In this document: positions 46,801 through 57,606 of the stretch, in pieces
Numbering within the stretch: the stretch's first letter is position 1
How the letters are laid out: the number at the start of each line of letters is the position of its first letter
Source: Polytrichum commune
Lineage: Eukaryota; Streptophyta; Polytrichopsida; Polytrichales; Polytrichaceae
Length of the DNA: 64,000 nt
Reading direction: 5' to 3'
Assembly (NCBI GenBank): GCA_950295325.1
Contig: OX485808.1
Coordinates: 44,523,609-44,587,608 of the forward strand
Made by a program: the position numbers and the translations under genes
The notes under the pieces: model-generated
What the model saw: the letters and a program-made list of their open reading frames with translations, nothing else
What the model was told of the DNA's origin: nothing
Databases searched by the model: none

Positions 46801-48047
46801 CACTTTGTGTTGGCCCTGTTGGTACAATCTGAGGTGCTATTGAACATACATCATGGTTGACACATGTTATAGCAGCTCTCTGAAGCAATAATCTGTTGGG
46901 CAGGATGAATTGGCAGTAGTGGTTCATACATTTGGAGACGCCCAGCCCATATGCTCCAAGCAAAGAGCTGCCAGTGGGTCTCAAGGTGTACTGGAGCCAG
47001 TTTCTGTAATCCTGTACTGCATCCTGGAGCAACTGCCTGCAGCCTACATTGCAAGGGAGGCTTTGAACATCTTGAGAATGATGAGATATTCAAATGATAT
47101 CTCTTTATCTCAGGTTAGTTCTAACCGCAACTTTAGGACAAAGTCACCTGCTAGTGTTTGATGGTTTTCTTCCCTGCCAGTCTCTCTAGCTTGCTGCCAT
47201 AGTGTGTCCTGCCAGATTTTGTAGTCCTGCAATAAACGTCGTACCATGTGTACTCAATTTTCCCTTGCCAGCACATCAAATATAAGATGTTTGGAATGAA
47301 GCTTTGCGACTGCTGCCTCCACGTCACGATTGGATCACCATTTTGAACGATGCATGGAATGTGAGTTTTTGTGCATTGGGTATCTTTTGCATGTTCTGAT
47401 GGACTTTTGATGGTAAGACCAATAGGATACATGTAGAGGTTCATATTCAAAGCATCCATTACTAGTTGCTACTCATTATGCAACACACCAGAGTTGGATG
47501 ATTTCGATGTTACCAAAATGACAACCCCTTTAGATTATCATTTCCAAATTAGTTATGGAGTTCAGAAATGACTTTGTGAACAATTTGGTCTGCATGATGC
47601 ATTCAAGAATGAGGTCCAGAGCTGGTTAAAGAGTTCCCAATCGTCAGTTAATAGGGGAATCTGCACTATTTGCAGGTGGTCATGGCATTCATGTTTGACG
47701 GAATACATGGAGGTAGCTGAGCTATATGTGGATTACATACTTCAGAGCTGCACTTTAAGTACCTGAGCATTTTATCCCTGTCTAAAATGTGAGAGTTTGA
47801 TACGGGGTTCAGAATTTATCATATTTTCTCTTCATTGCCTAGCCCTTCACTGAACCATCTAATGGTCTTATTACACATCCAGTACTAATTGACATGTATT
47901 TAGGAGGTGGAGTTGAAAATACTTCTGAAGGACATATGAAAACACTTATCCAAGGGCGATGTATTAGAGGCAGTCCTGATGTCATTGGAGCCAATTGTGT
48001 TCAAGCTGGTTCCTCATTACAATGATCTTACAAAAGTTCTGAATCTG
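43805..48047 (+). pseudogene. VPS35L: Unprocessed VPS35L (retriever subunit, C16orf62 family) pseudogene
   Basis: Blocks matching plant VPS35L occur in protein order. They are HLEQLEDSHKEARDELR with YVMRLRELNGEIALAWLNNE (43805-43971) and SQFYPTLFILVTDVMDTVGN (44124-44330). Next are DVVRLEAKETCNN (45441-45491) and PVPAFQRLTMMMRQLPDPLA with SAYAHLYLARLAQLL (about 45,735-45,880). Last are VSVILYCILEQLPAAYIARE (46910-47113), EYMEVAELYVDYILQSCTL (47,690-47,760) and SLEPIVFKLVPHYNDLTKVL (about 47,904-48,047). Several retain GT donors or AG acceptors at boundaries, so introns are kept and this is not a retrocopy. Lesions include in-frame TAA at 43865, frameshifts near 43,870 and 44,147, TGA at 44221 in place of a conserved Trp, a frameshift near 47,755 and TGA at 47937. 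Retriever recycles endosomal cargo, and this copy could not make the protein. The C-terminal half is missing. Confidence 0.75.
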
Positions 48048-49499
48048 GTGAGTAACAGCTCATTCATTTTATTCTGCATGCTCGGATACTGCAAACACTA
48101 TTGGTGATTTCAAGAATAGTTCTTGACTTGTGGCAAAACTTCAAGTACTTTGTAGTAAATAGACATGATTTGGATGGTTATGATTGGGTTGAGAATGCAA
48201 GTTAAATAATACTAAATCCTATTGACAATTGCAGATTGGTGTGGGCATTTCGGGTCTAAATCGAACTTCAACTGTCAGGGTCTTAAAACAATCACAAGTG
48301 GACACAACAAGAGCCTCATCAAGAGCAGTCATGCCTAATCTGAATGAAGCCAAAGTATGAGTGCACTTGATCTGATAGTGAAATCCACAGGAAAAAATTC
48401 ATCACCTTTACAGGTCTAATCTTGAATGGTGATGTACGAATTCGGATTGTGATGAGAGATCTTATCAATTCTGCAAAATATGATTACTCTCAACTGTCTT
48501 TCATAACACTGCATATCTAGAGCTCATAACAGTCTCAATTTGTTTTAAGAAATGTAAAGTAAGATTTGCGTAAGTGAAGCTTTAGTGGAAGGGTCTCCAT
48601 GTTATCGTCTGCAGCAATTGGGTCCATTGCTCGCTCACCAATTTGACATGTTCTTCTGACTTTCAAATCACAGATGATCTAACTAGATATGTTTGGTGAG
48701 AAACAAATAGTTTTTATGACACTGCAAACTTTTATCACAATCAAAATGGAAGTTTGGAAAATTGCCCTCAAGATCCTCTAGACCGTGTGAATTCTCTATA
48801 TACCTTACATGTGGCTATCCTTATGTTGTAGACGAAAGTTCACTTATATGCTGGTCAGAGGCTATTGCAGACCAAGCGAACCTCGTCTTCGACGAACATA
48901 ACGGGAACATAACAGAAAGGACGCAAACAGAGATACAATCAATGGCGCCCTGTAATAATTAAATTTCCCTGCTATACATGTTCAGATGCAGGCGAAGCTT
49001 GAAGGTGTGAAGTTTGACAAAACAAACCAACCTCAACCTCCATCTCGCTCTGGAGATACCTACAATTTCGTCACTTTACCGGTTCTAACCCTCACAGGCA
49101 AATCGATCCCCGACAGCTGCCTTCTCCCTTCCTACCACTCACCGACCTCCTCTGAACTTGCCTTGCATTTATTCTCTCCTTACAACCAGGATCATGGTAG
49201 AATATCTTAAAACTGATTAATTAAAATAAATAAAAATAAATCACATAACATGTCGTCAGGGTAAAAACTTCACTTGCATGTTATCATGATGAAAACAAAA
49301 CGCTCACAGACCCAGACCCCATCACGGTTTATTATAAATCCTAAACCGAAACTGATTGATAATGTCCAGATAATTTCTATATTTCTCCATTTCTCCTTCA
49401 GGTTGGCATTGGAGTGTTCACAAAATACATCTTGATATACTCCTTCCTAATTCTTCAACTCCCCTCCTCAAACACGCAACTTTCTCATCACTGAATTTC
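48048..49499. other. Region after the VPS35L relic, no assigned gene
   Basis: Two exon-like pieces follow splice-acceptor-like AG. One is 48236-48358, reading IGVGISGLNRTSTVRVL to a TGA. The other is 48986-49210, reading MQAKLEGVKFDKTNQPQPPS to a TAA. Neither matches the next expected part of VPS35L or a family I recognise. Confidence 0.3.
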
Positions 49500-49928
49500 T
49501 TATTCTTCCGATTCTATGTCTGCTTGAGCCGGTTGGGAGAGTAGATTTAGTCTCCAAACCCTCACGGGCTGCAAACACCTCTTGATTGAACGAAAGAGGA
49601 TCCGGCTCACCCTCTTAATCCTCAAAAAACAGCTTTTTCTAAATCCCTTTTGAAAATACCATCCTCGAGGAGAGTCGTCACTGACCTTGCCCCTTGCTTC
49701 TAGATTCCTCTCCTCCAATGAAGACCAAAGCTTCGATGCTTGCAGAAGAGCTCTCACATAAGAATTATGAATTTGGAGATTATGGTAGCAGTATTCGAAG
49801 AGAGGAACTGGATCGTGGAGGAGCTTGTCAAACAACAACAACAAGCATGTAAAGTACATGTGGATTTGACAAATTGAGGAACTACATTGAATATATAACT
49901 CGAACTTTTGGAGCTTAACCATTAGCAC
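49500..49928 (-). CDS. Hypothetical ORF, 142 residues
   Basis: A minus-strand ORF from ATG at 49928 to a stop at 49500. The middle and C-terminal part (for example LLQASKLWSSLEERNLEARG and LRIKRVSRILFRSIKR) has a protein-like, basic composition. There is no transmembrane region, signal peptide or known motif. It lies between the VPS35L relic and a foldback element. It may be a chance ORF or a gene fragment, and it is listed only because it is one of the few longer ORFs in the spacer. Confidence 0.2.
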   Translation of the reverse strand: MLMVKLQKFELYIQCSSSICQIHMYFTCLLLLFDKLLHDPVPLFEYCYHNLQIHNSYVRALLQASKLWSSLEERNLEARGKVSDDSPRGWYFQKGFRKSCFLRIKRVSRILFRSIKRCLQPVRVWRLNLLSQPAQADIESEE

Positions 49929-49956
49929 ATATGCACATATTGGACAAGGACAGTCT

Positions 49957-50121
49957 GCCCCCGTGACAAACTGCCTCCAAGCGAGCAGTTGAAGAGTGCC
50001 ATGAATTACCTAAGTCAGCAGACAACGCAATCTCTTTTAGGATTTAGGGAGTTTGCTTACTTAGGTGACTCATGACACTCTTCAATTGCTCACTTGAAGG
50101 CGGATTGTCATGGAGATGGGC
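49957..50121. mobile_element. 165-bp foldback (MITE-like) element
   Basis: Two ~65-bp arms are imperfect inverted repeats. The left contains AGTTGAAGAGTGCCATGA..ACCTAAGT and the right, reverse-complemented, gives AATTGAAGAGTGTCATGA..ACCTAAGT. A short loop separates them. No clear target duplication was found. Confidence 0.65.
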
Positions 50122-51064
50122 TATCATTGTCAGATATGTGCATCCATGGTGATGACTGATCGTCTAAAAGTCTAAAAGTCCTATAGTCCCTTGACTTGTC
50201 AATGTGCTCGTCCTTAACATGCTTCTCTTAGTTGTTTGACAAGTTCCCCCAAGATTCGGTTCATATTTTCAAATGCTGCTACTATGATTAAAACTTCAAA
50301 CATAGTAAATATTTTGGGGGACAGGATAACCTAGATACCTCAAAAAACTATTCAAAAACAGAAAGTGATAATAGCATTGACTATGATGGTTTAGAAACCA
50401 CAAAAGTAAATGTGAATCTGATTCAATGGCATTTAATTTAGCTCAATAGAATGTCTCCTTTGCATTATATTTGGGATTGAGCATTTGGTCTAATTTAAAA
50501 GTTATCACTTTTAATTTTATTATTTATTTATCCATGAACAAAAATAACAAGAATAAGAAATGAATTATAAATTTTAAAGAAAAAATTAAAGTAGGAGTGG
50601 ATAGAACACACAACAACAACCTTCAAAAGTTTTTCTGAACATCCATTTTATTTTGGGGCCTAATGTTGATGCTAACCTTTAATTTGGATCCAATTTATTT
50701 GGTTATATACCTAATAACCTAATATGGGATTGTACATTCCAAGATTATATCAAATCATATCTTGAAATATACCTATTTATATGTAGGATTGTGCATTCTA
50801 GGATTTTCGGGCACATGCCCTTGGGCAATGCCCTCAAATACCGGAATGCATTCGCCTTAGAGCATTCCCTTATACACAAGCACATCTCACCTCTTGGAAT
50901 TATATTTGGATGGAGGCGCAATGCAAGATTGAGTTTGGAATCTTACCTTAGCTCTAGACCATGACACAAAGAATCTTATTCAGCAACAACTTTTCAAACT
51001 TTTTTTTTTTTTTTTTTTTTCCCGCCACAATGGTAGCTCTTGCCTCGAGGCGATTTTTTCACAA
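50122..51064. other. AT-rich spacer
   Basis: No coding signal was seen. A T run of about 21 lies at 51000-51020. Confidence 0.4.
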
Positions 51065-51462
51065 CATAAGCCTAGACAATGAATTTCCTCAAAGCAATTG
51101 GTTGTTTTGCATACAAAGTTTTCCATGTTTGGTAAGTTTTTAGTGTGTGCTTGGAGTCATAAGCCTAGATAATGAAGTACAACTTTACTTCATTAGAGTT
51201 TTGTTTAGCAATTGGTTGTTTTAGATACAAAAATTTCCATGTTTGGTAAATTCTCAATGCATGCTTGAAGTCAGTGTGAAGGTTTGAACTAAGAAGATTC
51301 TATACCTCTTGTAAATTGAATAACACCTCTTGACAAATGAGTATGGCCCCCAATGAACCAATATAGAATGTTCTTCGTTCAAACCTCCACACTGGCTCTC
51401 AACATGCACCGAAAACTTACCAAACATGGAAAGAATTGTATGCAAAATGACCAACTCCCTAC
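51065..51462. repeat. Direct and inverted repeat cluster, foldback
   Basis: A ~93-bp unit starting CATAAGCCTAGA occurs at 51065 and again, longer, at 51158. A third, inverted copy (51363-51462) contains CTTACCAAACATGGAAA, the complement of TTTCCATGTTTGGTAAG in the direct copies. The second and third copies can fold into a stem of about 95 bp with a ~60-bp loop. Confidence 0.75.
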
Positions 51463-51975
51463 CAGAATTGCATTTGAATTGAAGAAAAACTCTAACGTGA
51501 ATACTATGATGAGCAGGTCACTGCGTGTTCAGTAAATCAAGTAGATGACCAGATTTGAATAGGCATCTAAAGACATATATGGTTACATTTGTAATGCATA
51601 CTTCATGTCATATGGACCAGAAACGTTGATCAAATTTTGTGTGAATATTCTTTTCCGATACTTAGTATTCAATGCATAGAGAGCTTGCAAGTTGAGAGCA
51701 CACCAAGAAAAGCAAGGGTTGTGGGTAAATATAGCCTCGTTTTCTATCTCTGTTGTATTATGGTGAAAGAATCACTACAAAATGGGTCTCTGTGGAAAGG
51801 AATAAAAGGTTCCAGAATAATAAGGTGATGCTAATCAGAGGTTGCTCGCACCTTGACCAAATTTACATTGAGTCCACATATCATACATATGCCCAAGAGA
51901 GGATTATTGAAGTCAGACTGACTACGAGATATAATATACCCATCGTCACATAGGTATTGATGATTTCTCAACAAA

Positions 51976-52133
51976 ACATAACATTATTCAGATGCATGAC
52001 GGTGTTTTGTGAGACTCACAGTATTTCACGAAATATTCCTCACATTCAATCTGCATATGAAGAATATTCCGTGGAGTACTCTCAGAGTCTCAGTCCCACA
52101 AAACACTATTATAATCTGAATAATGTTATGATG
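51976..52133. mobile_element. 158-bp hairpin element
   Basis: The left arm begins ACATAACATTATTCAGAT and the right arm ends ATCTGAATAATGTTATGATG. The arms stay partly complementary (GTGTTTTGTGAGACT against the complement of AGTCTCAGTCCCACAAAACAC) to a short loop. Size and shape fit a small MITE or a small-RNA precursor. Confidence 0.6.
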
Positions 52134-53067
52134 TAATGTGACAACTTCTTCACATCTTTAGAAGGGTTCACCCTTTGGATCTCACTGCACGAAAGATAAA
52201 AAGTTCAAAACATGTGAATCTTAAAGCGGGGCTACTGTGGACTTCCAACTCTCCAGCTAAAGAATTACTTGGCATACCCATTATTTTAGAAATTGCTACA
52301 GTGATTCTCGTGCAACGATTCTCATCACTAGGTACAGCTTACAATGGCTAAAGAACCTTATGTCATTCTCATGCTTTTCCTCATGCTTTTCTGTAGGATC
52401 GTGTAAGTTACCCTAATCAGCACCAGGAGAGTGACAGTAATTTACAGTGGGATAAGTAAAGGCATCCCGGCCAGTAACACTCTCGTAAAGTAGTAACGAT
52501 TTTGTACCAAGATGGTATTGCCTAAGTTTATAGCAACTCTTTTTGTTCTCTTTACAAAATCAGACTCACTCTGAATGCATGCAGGCACAAATGTAGACAT
52601 TCTTACAATCAGACAAAGACCGCCTGGTGCGTAACGCGTTCAAGAATTTGTACCGACGCTCAGCTAATGCGCTTTGACATCGACATCGACTTTCTCTGCT
52701 AAGTCAGCAACGGCTTCCATGTGAGCATCGGACCTGCATGTGGAGGAAGAAAATGAGGTCCCAACTTCCACCCATGCTCAGTAAGCGTTGAAAGCGGACT
52801 TTGCATTTCACCACATCACAATGGCACTAACTTAGTGGGTTACGTGCTTCGTGGCTTTGTGGAGAGTTTCTTGATTTATCCATTGGATCGCTCCACTGAC
52901 GTGTGCAGGGAAGTGCTCTGCGATTTTGGTTATTTTTGTGAATCTGTGGAGAGCAAGATTTCAGGACTGGCTGACTCTGTATGGAAGGAGGCCTAAACCT
53001 CAGGAGCCCCTTGGATATCTTTGCCATTGTCAGTGTCTTAGGTATCTTCATTACGGTATCCACATAA
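52134..53067. other. Spacer, no gene supported
   Basis: Moderately complex sequence. No ORF above 80 codons and no domain. Confidence 0.35.
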
Positions 53068-54288
53068 GGGGCGGTTTACACTATGGACCATGAAGTTGGA
53101 CCAGGGCTCTGCAAGGCAGCTGATTGGTTCTTGAAGTTGTCCCGGGACAACTTCGGTTTACACTAAGGAAAAAATGGCAGAGGGACCACGGAGGTTGAGG
53201 TCCCCAAAATATAATTTTTAAGGCCTAATAAATGCACTAACATGGTCCAACGGGTTTTTCGTTGAGAGAGGCAAGAGAGGTGGTCTGGTAGGAAAAGGCA
53301 AGGGCCCATTCAGAGAAATGCCATTTCACGAATGTTTTAATGAATATACCTTTTATGTGCCTTAATTATATTATAGCCTATGAGACACACCAGCACTACC
53401 TTGCCCTACCCTTTAAACCCGCTTACACGTGTTCCATCAAACAACGCGGGACATCTAGAACTCAAGAATTCAAGTGCAGATTTGTTTTTTTGGTCTACCA
53501 GCTGCAATGTTTGGAATTTGGAGGCGTGTAATATACCATTGGAAAGGTCTTGAAAATACCTTTCCAACGGTATATTACACGCTCCAAAATGTTTTAAAAA
53601 TACAGTTGAAAAAGAAATAAGAAAATACATAGTCGTTTAGTGACTGTAGATCAGGGTGGTCAAAAGAAGCGCAATGGGAAATCTTCTAACATTAATTATC
53701 AAAGAATTGAAATTTAGTGTTGAGGAAGGTTGGGTGGTAACAACATCAAATATAATCAAACACTAAATATCCTATTTAGTGTAGTGAAACACAAGGTACA
53801 TGTCACATGTAAATTACATTGAACATTTACAATTGCATCGCTCATTTTTTTTTTGTAAAAATTGTTGTGAGAAGATTTGCAAGCCACATCTTCGACACAT
53901 TTAACAAAAAGTGAAGACAGTTGAAGCCCAAGAGATGACAAGAGAATGATCAAACTTTAAGGTGAAAAGAAGAAAAAACTAATTGACAAGATAAGTGAAG
54001 GCATGTGTAGGCAAGTGAAGGCAAATTGAAGTCAACAAAATGCTCAAACTTCATTTTCCCCCAAAACTGCCCTTTTTGGGCTTATATTAAAAAAATCAGC
54101 ACATCCACTTCTTGCCGCATGGTCATTCTTCATGGTCCACATTCGGTTTACACCTAGTGAAGGGCCCATGAACCATGAAAACTAATATTTTAGTAACTCG
54201 GACCATGGAAGTCGTCCCATGAAGTCGTCCCACGCAAAATAGACCTCTTACGTGGGACGACTTCATGGTCCATAGTGTAAACCGCCCC
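53068..54288. mobile_element. 1,221-bp PIF/Harbinger-like non-autonomous element
   Basis: Inverted termini of 29 identical bases start GGGGCGGTTTACACTATGGA. TAA flanks both ends (53065-53067 and 54289-54291), the three-base TWA duplication diagnostic of PIF/Harbinger insertion. The interior has no transposase reading frame. It holds a near-perfect internal hairpin at 53517-53588 and additional CGGTTTACAC words that repeat the terminal motif. Confidence 0.85.
53517..53588. repeat. Near-perfect 31-bp stem hairpin inside the Harbinger-like element
   Basis: The arm ending AATATACCATTGGAAAGGT pairs with ACCTTTCCAACGGTATATT and beyond. There is one G/T-type mismatch, one bulged base and a loop of about 9 nt. 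Confidence 0.85.
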
Positions 54289-54316
54289 TAAGTTTAGGCA
54301 GTTTAAAGTTTGCTGA

Positions 54317-55368
54317 GGGGCGGTTTACACTCATGACCAAGGAAAATAAATAAATAAAATCCATGGTCACTGCCTGCTTCCAAGCCACGACCAAGGAAAA
54401 TGAAAAAATAAAAACCCATGGTCGCATTTTCTGGTTCCAAGCTGTGACCAAGAGAAATGAAAATGCAAAGTGTTTTAACCCCTAAACGTCCTCACCCCTG
54501 TCCAAATTGGGTACTTTTGCAAAGATGCCTTATAAAATGCAACTGAGAGGATGTTTTAAACTTGATAGATGGATAAAAGTTGTACATGATGAATTCTAGA
54601 TTCTATCCATACGGTTAGATCTGTGATTGCTATCACCAATTGTTTCTATAAAATTTGAAACTTAAATTTCAAGATCATTTTGTAATTTGATTATGAATAA
54701 AATATTGACAATCTATGGATGCAATTTGTTGTGATGGGTTGAAATGTAATACTCTAAGTGTAGTGATTTTAAGAGATTTTTTGGCTACTTATTTTTAGGA
54801 TTTTATCTTTTCAACAACACTTTCAAACTAAAATCTTCAATTTTTTTGGTGAAACACTGCAATGTGAAATGAGTCATGAAAGTATCACAAGTCATCCCTT
54901 TTCTAATTAGATCAGACATGCATGAAGCTAACTTCCTATAAAAAAATCAATAAATTTTTCACATTGCAAAAAGTACATGATGGATGAGAAGACAAAGTTT
55001 GCTTTTGTACAACATGCAAAATATGCATGGTTGGGCAGTTAAAGCCAAATGTCACTTCCCATAGTGTAAACCGAACTTGGTCCAAGAGGAGTGAGCATGC
55101 ACCAAAATAAGCGTGGCCTATAGTCTTCGGGTTTGTGGCCAAAGAACCATTTTTATTTGACCTATCAAAAATGAACCCAGACCATGAAACAATAATTAGT
55201 AGGGTACTTTATTGGCTCTTTTGGCAACCTCTACTCCAACAATCCGAATTCATTTTTTGAAGTGGTGTAAACCCAAATCGTCCTGAGATGACTTCATCAG
55301 GCTAATCACAAATTTTAGAGGATCATGGTCATGGCTCTTGGCTCTTGGTCACAAGTGCAACTCGCCCC
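54317..55368. mobile_element. 1,052-bp PIF/Harbinger-like non-autonomous element
   Basis: The left end GGGGCGGTTTACACTCATGA matches the complement of the right end, which reads TTGGTCACAAGTGCAACTCG then CCCC. The right flank is TTA and the left is TGA, a probable mutated TTA duplication. It begins 28 bp after the preceding element ends and shares its GGGGCGGTTTACACT terminus, so both belong to one family. It is non-coding. Confidence 0.7.
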
Positions 55369-55371
55369 TTA

Positions 55372-57218
55372 GTACAATTACAAGCACTGGACTTTTAACA
55401 TTTTATCCACATTGGTCTTAGGACCAATTTTATTCTCGATTTACAAGCAATACTAAAATCACCTTTTCCGTCTATACCACGACCTTTTTAATGTTCAAGC
55501 CCAATTGTTCAAAATACAAGGTGATTACAAGAAACATTTGCATTATTTTTTTGGTTTTTCTCTTGTACAAGAAAATTTCTAAAGTGTATTGATTAGAAAA
55601 ATAAATAAATTTAATTTAAAAAATTAATGTTTAGATTTCTAAGTAGATGATACCCTAGAAAGACCAAGCTTAGGAAAGAGTTTAAAGAAAGTCCAACATC
55701 TTAAGAAAATAAATATAATGACACTAATATCATTAAAAAAATAAAAAAATAAAAACTCATAAAAACTCATAAAAACTCATAAAACTATAAAAAACTATAA
55801 ATTGGCCAATTATAAGAATTTTTGGAAGACAAGATTTTGCAAAGAAATGGTGGGTAAGTGATTTTTAGTGTTCACAACTGCATGCGCAAGGGAGCCTTGT
55901 AGACAACCTTATAGAGAGAGAAAAAATATTACTATTCTTGGTTTCCCCTTTCACCATAGATATGCAACTATATGGAGAACATACTTTGACAAGGTGACTT
56001 CGAAGTCGTAAATTTTGAATACTTAAAAGTTTTTAGACGATGAGAAACAAAAATGTGCACATTAGCAAATTTTCATTTTAAATAATAAATCATTTTAAAT
56101 AAATTAAAGAGTGCCATCTACGTTCAACATACATTTTGGCTCCATGAACTCATTACTTCAAAAATTATGATACAAGACTCACATGTTGTACACACAATGT
56201 GTAACACCAAAATAATTCAAAACAAGTGTTTCATGGATTCACCATACACATGATATTATGGAGTTATGTGATATTATGTTAGATCTAGTAAAGAAGTTCA
56301 AAAGAACCCAAATTTTATTTTTACCACTAGATGGCGTTATAGCGCCATCCAAATAACACTTTGTAATCTACATAACATTATTTTAATATCACAAAATTAT
56401 CATAAAACTCATTCAAAGCAAAAGAGTTTCCCTTTTTGTCTAAGTTAAAAAACAAAAGTGAGTAATGATATGTGTGTTTAGGGTGTTTTCGCACTAGGGT
56501 GTCATAGTTCTCAACTAAAAAAAAAGTTCCGAATGTTGTAAAGCATTTGCATTGATGATGTAATATAATAAATATGGAAAATACCAATAAATATTTAATA
56601 TGGTAAAAAAATCATATTATCTCATATTATTTTGAAATTTCTTAAAATCTTTGAGAGTATTCATGCTGATGTTATTTAATCCGTTTGCAAACCACGTTGA
56701 ATGCATATTCCAACCACATCATAGGCTCCATTTTAATTAGCCAACCAAACTTGCTTTAATTTTTTGGGGAATTTGTCATTTTAAGGGGTTTTCAATGTAG
56801 AGGAACAAATATTGCCTCCATAAACTTCTAATATCCACCTTGCTCACATAATCTTTTGGAATTTTTTGCTCATGTATCAATTGAGGCAATAACGTACTTA
56901 TTTTATGGTGTCACTGAATGCAATGTATTACATTTTGGTCCAAGTGATATTTGATATTATTTTCAAAATATTTCATATACATGCAATCATAGAATACCTT
57001 TTCACTATGGTTAACTTTTTGCCAAAAAAATAATTTCAATGACCAATAGAAAATGTATGCCGCCACATTTTGTTTGTTATGCAATGTCACACTACACATT
57101 TGGAACGCCCTACCGTGAAAACATCCTTTAGTAGGTGTTGGTAACCCTATTATTTTGAGTGGTTCAAGGACAAATCTAAAATAATGTTGAATTTGAAATA
57201 AATGAAATATTTTCAAGT
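55372..57218. other. AT-rich spacer
   Basis: It contains a ~10-bp tandem repeat (ACTCATAAAA)n at about 55751-55800. A 101-codon minus-strand ORF (56911-57216) has no domain. No gene is supported. Confidence 0.4.
55751..55800. repeat. Short minisatellite (AAAAACTCAT)n
   Basis: About three to five units, becoming AAAAAACTAT-like at the right side. Confidence 0.8.
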
Positions 57219-57231
57219 TTCAAGTCACCTA

Positions 57232-57593
57232 GAGAGAGAGAGAGAGAAACTCCGGTCTACAAGGGGCCGGCGTGAATAAAGTGTCCGTTCGTAATGCCAA
57301 TGAACCCGATGGCCACTGGACAAGGGGCACTGGGACAATACTACTCTCCCCTTTCGAGGATGGACACTATAGTGACACACTATACTAGTTCCTAGCTAGC
57401 CACTAGTGCCTTGAAGATACCGGACATGGTATCCCCCCAAAGGGCTTTAGGTACCCATACAACAAGGTCCAAGACCCCCCACCATAGTTGGGTGGACTAA
57501 GGTGGTGAGCACCACGCCGGCATGGGGAATAGAACCCACGACCTCCTCATTGGGGGCCATGAGCCTAACCACCAAGCCAAGGCCCGTGGTGCC
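57232..57593 (-). mobile_element. tRNA-derived SINE with intact target-site duplication
   Basis: On the minus strand the head carries TGGCTTGGTGGTTAGG (box A-like) and GGTTCTATTCC (box B-like, plus-strand 57526-57536) about 40 bp apart, as in tRNA-derived SINE promoters. The 3' end is a (CT)n tail (plus-strand GA run 57232-57248). The element is flanked by TTCAAGTCACCTA at 57219-57231 and 57594-57606, a 13-bp direct repeat. Length is about 362 bp. Transcription would be by RNA polymerase III, with mobilisation by a LINE partner in trans (known for the class). The perfect duplication suggests a fairly recent insertion. Confidence 0.85.
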
Positions 57594-57606
57594 TTCAAGT
57601 CACCTA

